A stretch of DNA of 64,000 bases from Nocardioides mangrovi (GTDB taxonomy: Bacteria > Actinomycetota > Actinomycetes > Propionibacteriales > Nocardioidaceae), in the NCBI RefSeq assembly GCF_020073815.1, contig NZ_JAIQZJ010000003.1, positions 1 through 64,000 on the forward strand, read 5' to 3'. Shown here one piece after another: positions 62,632 through 64,000 of the stretch. The first letter of the stretch is position 1. Each line of letters begins with the position of its first letter. The position numbers were made by a program, and so were the translations under genes. A model generated the notes under the pieces. It saw nothing but the letters and a program-made list of their open reading frames with translations, did no database searches and was not told where the DNA came from.

Positions 62632-63761
62632 GCCTGTGTTCCTCCTCGGGGTACGACGAGCTCCCACTCGGTGCCGAAGGAGCCGCTGGTCAGCTCGGCG
62701 GTGCCGCCGAGGTCGGCGACCCGGCCGCGGATCGCCTCGGTGACGCCGAGCCGGCCCTCGGCGGCGGCCTCGGCCAGCCTGCCGTCCGGGATGCCGGGGC
62801 CGTCGTCGCGGACCGCGACCTCGACCCGGTCGGGGAAGGCCTGCAGCAGCACCCAGGCCGGGGCGTCGGCGCCGACGTGCTCGCGGACGTTGTCGAGGCA
62901 GGCGCCGGTCGCGGCGACGAGCTCGCGGACGGTGGCGGCCGGCAGGTCGACCGGGTCGGCCGGGCCGGAGACGGTCACGTTGCGGCCGTGCTCGAGCCGG
63001 GCCAGCTCCGCACCGAGGTCCATCGTGCCGCCGCCCGGTGCGGTCAGGGCGTCCTGCGCGCGGATCAGGGTGCGCAGCTCGCGCTCCTGCTCCCCGGCGA
63101 GGCGACCGAGCTCGGCGGCCTCACCGCCCAGCTCCTTGCCCCGACGCTGGACCAGGGCCAGCACCTGGAGCACGCCGTCGTGCACGACGCGCGCCAGCCG
63201 CGCCCGCTCGGCGGCCATCGCCGCTTCCCGCTCGGCGACGTCGCGCTCGGTCGCCATCTGCTGCAGCGAGTCGCAGAGGTAGCCGAGCACCGGGCCGCCG
63301 ATGACGAGCAGGAAGGCGTTGCCGTAGTCGGAGGCGTCGATCGACTGCCGCTGCAGGTCGGCCCCGGCCAGGAGCACGCCGGCGACCAGGCCACCGAGCA
63401 GGCGGTACTGGATCGCCCACGCGAAGAGCGCGCCCATCACCCAGAAGCCGGGCACGCTCGAGCTGTCGTCGGCGCCCTTGACCAGCGGCGTGACCGCGAG
63501 CAGCCCGACGGCGACCGCCAGGTCGGCGACCAGCAGGGGCAGGCCGCGCCGGCTGCGGTCGCCGTACGCCCAGGTGGCGATGGCGCTCCACCCGACCATC
63601 ACGCCGACGCACGCCGCGCCCGCGGCCGGCCGGGTGAACTCGTCGGCGCGGACGATGTTGAGCACGACCGCGTTGACCAGGACGATGGCCCGGAGCACGG
63701 CGAGAGCTCGGAACATCCGGTCCTTGATCGCGATCGACGCGGCTGAGGTCCACGAGCTCAC
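62628..63761 (-). CDS. MacS-family sensor histidine kinase
   Basis: 377 aa. Five or six N-terminal helices (residues ~15-170) form an integral membrane sensor without a large outside domain. The phosphoacceptor His is in VVHDGVLQVLALVQRRGKELGG, which I recognise from streptomycete MacS-type kinases, and the ATPase part has RDDGPGIPDGRL and FGTEWELVVP. GTG 63761 is preferred to ATG 63788. MacRS in Streptomyces influences morphology and secondary metabolism; the signal is unknown. Confidence 0.87.
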   Translation of the reverse strand: MSSWTSAASIAIKDRMFRALAVLRAIVLVNAVVLNIVRADEFTRPAAGAACVGVMVGWSAIATWAYGDRSRRGLPLLVADLAVAVGLLAVTPLVKGADDSSSVPGFWVMGALFAWAIQYRLLGGLVAGVLLAGADLQRQSIDASDYGNAFLLVIGGPVLGYLCDSLQQMATERDVAEREAAMAAERARLARVVHDGVLQVLALVQRRGKELGGEAAELGRLAGEQERELRTLIRAQDALTAPGGGTMDLGAELARLEHGRNVTVSGPADPVDLPAATVRELVAATGACLDNVREHVGADAPAWVLLQAFPDRVEVAVRDDGPGIPDGRLAEAAAEGRLGVTEAIRGRVADLGGTAELTSGSFGTEWELVVPRGGTQA

Positions 63762-63844
63762 GCGGGCAGTCTCGCACCGAGGCGCCACGAACCTGAGTAC
63801 CCGTGCGGATGCCGGCGCCCCGCCGCGCGGCCGAGGGTTGACCC

Positions 63845-64000
63845 ATGGACAGCAAAGCGCCCGCCGCCAAGAACACCGCCGCCTTCTACGCCCAGTCCGC
63901 GATCGCCTTCGGACTGGCCCTCTTCACGATGCTCGTCGCCGTCTACTACCTCCCGGCCGACCCGTGGCCCAAGGCCTTCCTCGCCCTCGGCACCGTCTTC
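63845..64000 (+). CDS. YiaA/YiaB-family inner membrane protein, N-terminal fragment
   Basis: 52 codons are in the window and the gene continues beyond the right edge. FYAQSAIAFGLALFTMLVAVYYLPADPW matches the YiaA/YiaB family start (quoted parts: AFYAQSAIAFGLAL, YLPADPWPKAFLALG), a two-helix membrane protein of unknown function. It is divergent from the MacS-like kinase. Confidence 0.8.
   Translation, partial: MDSKAPAAKNTAAFYAQSAIAFGLALFTMLVAVYYLPADPWPKAFLALGTVF

Overview
The window is 64 kb of very GC-rich DNA, dense with genes, with many GTG starts and many 1-4 bp ATGA/GTGA/TGATG gene overlaps. The gene set is actinobacterial: a bifunctional-type dCTP deaminase, mycothiol-dependent-type enzymes, an EtfD-type ETF:menaquinone oxidoreductase, a FadE5-like acyl-CoA dehydrogenase, an IdeR/DtxR box, KstR-like boxes and a HutF-type histidine pathway. 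A Nocardioides-like member of the Nocardioidaceae is my best guess; that is inference, with no 16S or marker tree behind it. I see no prophage, integrase, transposase, CRISPR array or plasmid functions, so this reads as ordinary chromosome with some accessory modules. No intergenic gap exceeds about 210 bp.

Region by region. 1-16.3 kb: catabolic and housekeeping genes, with histidine degradation split in three: hutF (partial) plus an amidohydrolase at the left edge, hutU at 11.3-12.9 kb and hutH at 14.7-16.3 kb. Between them lie an M20 peptidase, an MFS exporter, a 3-hydroxybutyryl-CoA dehydrogenase, two tandem CitE/malyl-CoA-lyase-like genes, dtd, an RDD protein with nonapeptide repeats, an M48 protease and a chemoreceptor. 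16.4-22.3 kb: a secreted protein, an MFS and a DMT transporter, an IclR regulator (candidate HutR) and a secreted SurE-like phosphatase. 22.4-28.5 kb: a secreted metallohydrolase-like protein and EtfD with a long repetitive tail. 28.6-36 kb: a PASTA-like membrane protein, a sodium:solute symporter, an RHH regulator with a DUF4097 protein, an iron-regulated siderophore-interacting protein, dcd, a GDSL hydrolase and tRNA-Gly(CCC). 36-43 kb: a secreted C39-like protease with a lipoprotein, DUF2461, an FBP zinc-finger protein, a TetR regulator, a SnoaL-like protein with a KstR-like box, an Rrf2 regulator and a TauE exporter. 43.2-49.1 kb: the most interesting module (below). 49.2-64 kb: FadE5-like dehydrogenase, lysG/lysE, a mycothiol-dependent-type enzyme with an SDR, a PQQ-like beta-propeller protein, pgm, an MMPL transporter with a large coiled coil, a MacRS-like two-component pair and a partial YiaA/YiaB gene.

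The 43.2-49.1 kb module comprises a DUF2231 membrane protein, an OmpR-type regulator, a sensor kinase, a Ser/Thr-rich membrane-anchored peptide, ApbE (flavinyl transferase), a ferric-reductase-like diheme membrane protein, a NuoF-like NADH/FMN/FeS protein and a three-cysteine ferredoxin. The genes lie head to tail and mostly overlap. They look like a regulated NADH-to-outside electron-transfer chain in which ApbE may flavinylate the small peptide. Both halves are preceded by matching 11-bp-phased GATTTGA direct repeats, the kind of site OmpR/PhoB regulators bind.

Two families of intergenic repeats stand out. One is a 72-bp REPIN-like element with 16-bp terminal inverted repeats at 35.9 and 54.5 kb. 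The other is a 78-bp element with two mutually exclusive hairpins at 6.2 and 28.5 kb. Several recurring candidate operators (HutR-like, KstR-like, TACC-N4-GGTA) link genes of the same pathways across the window.
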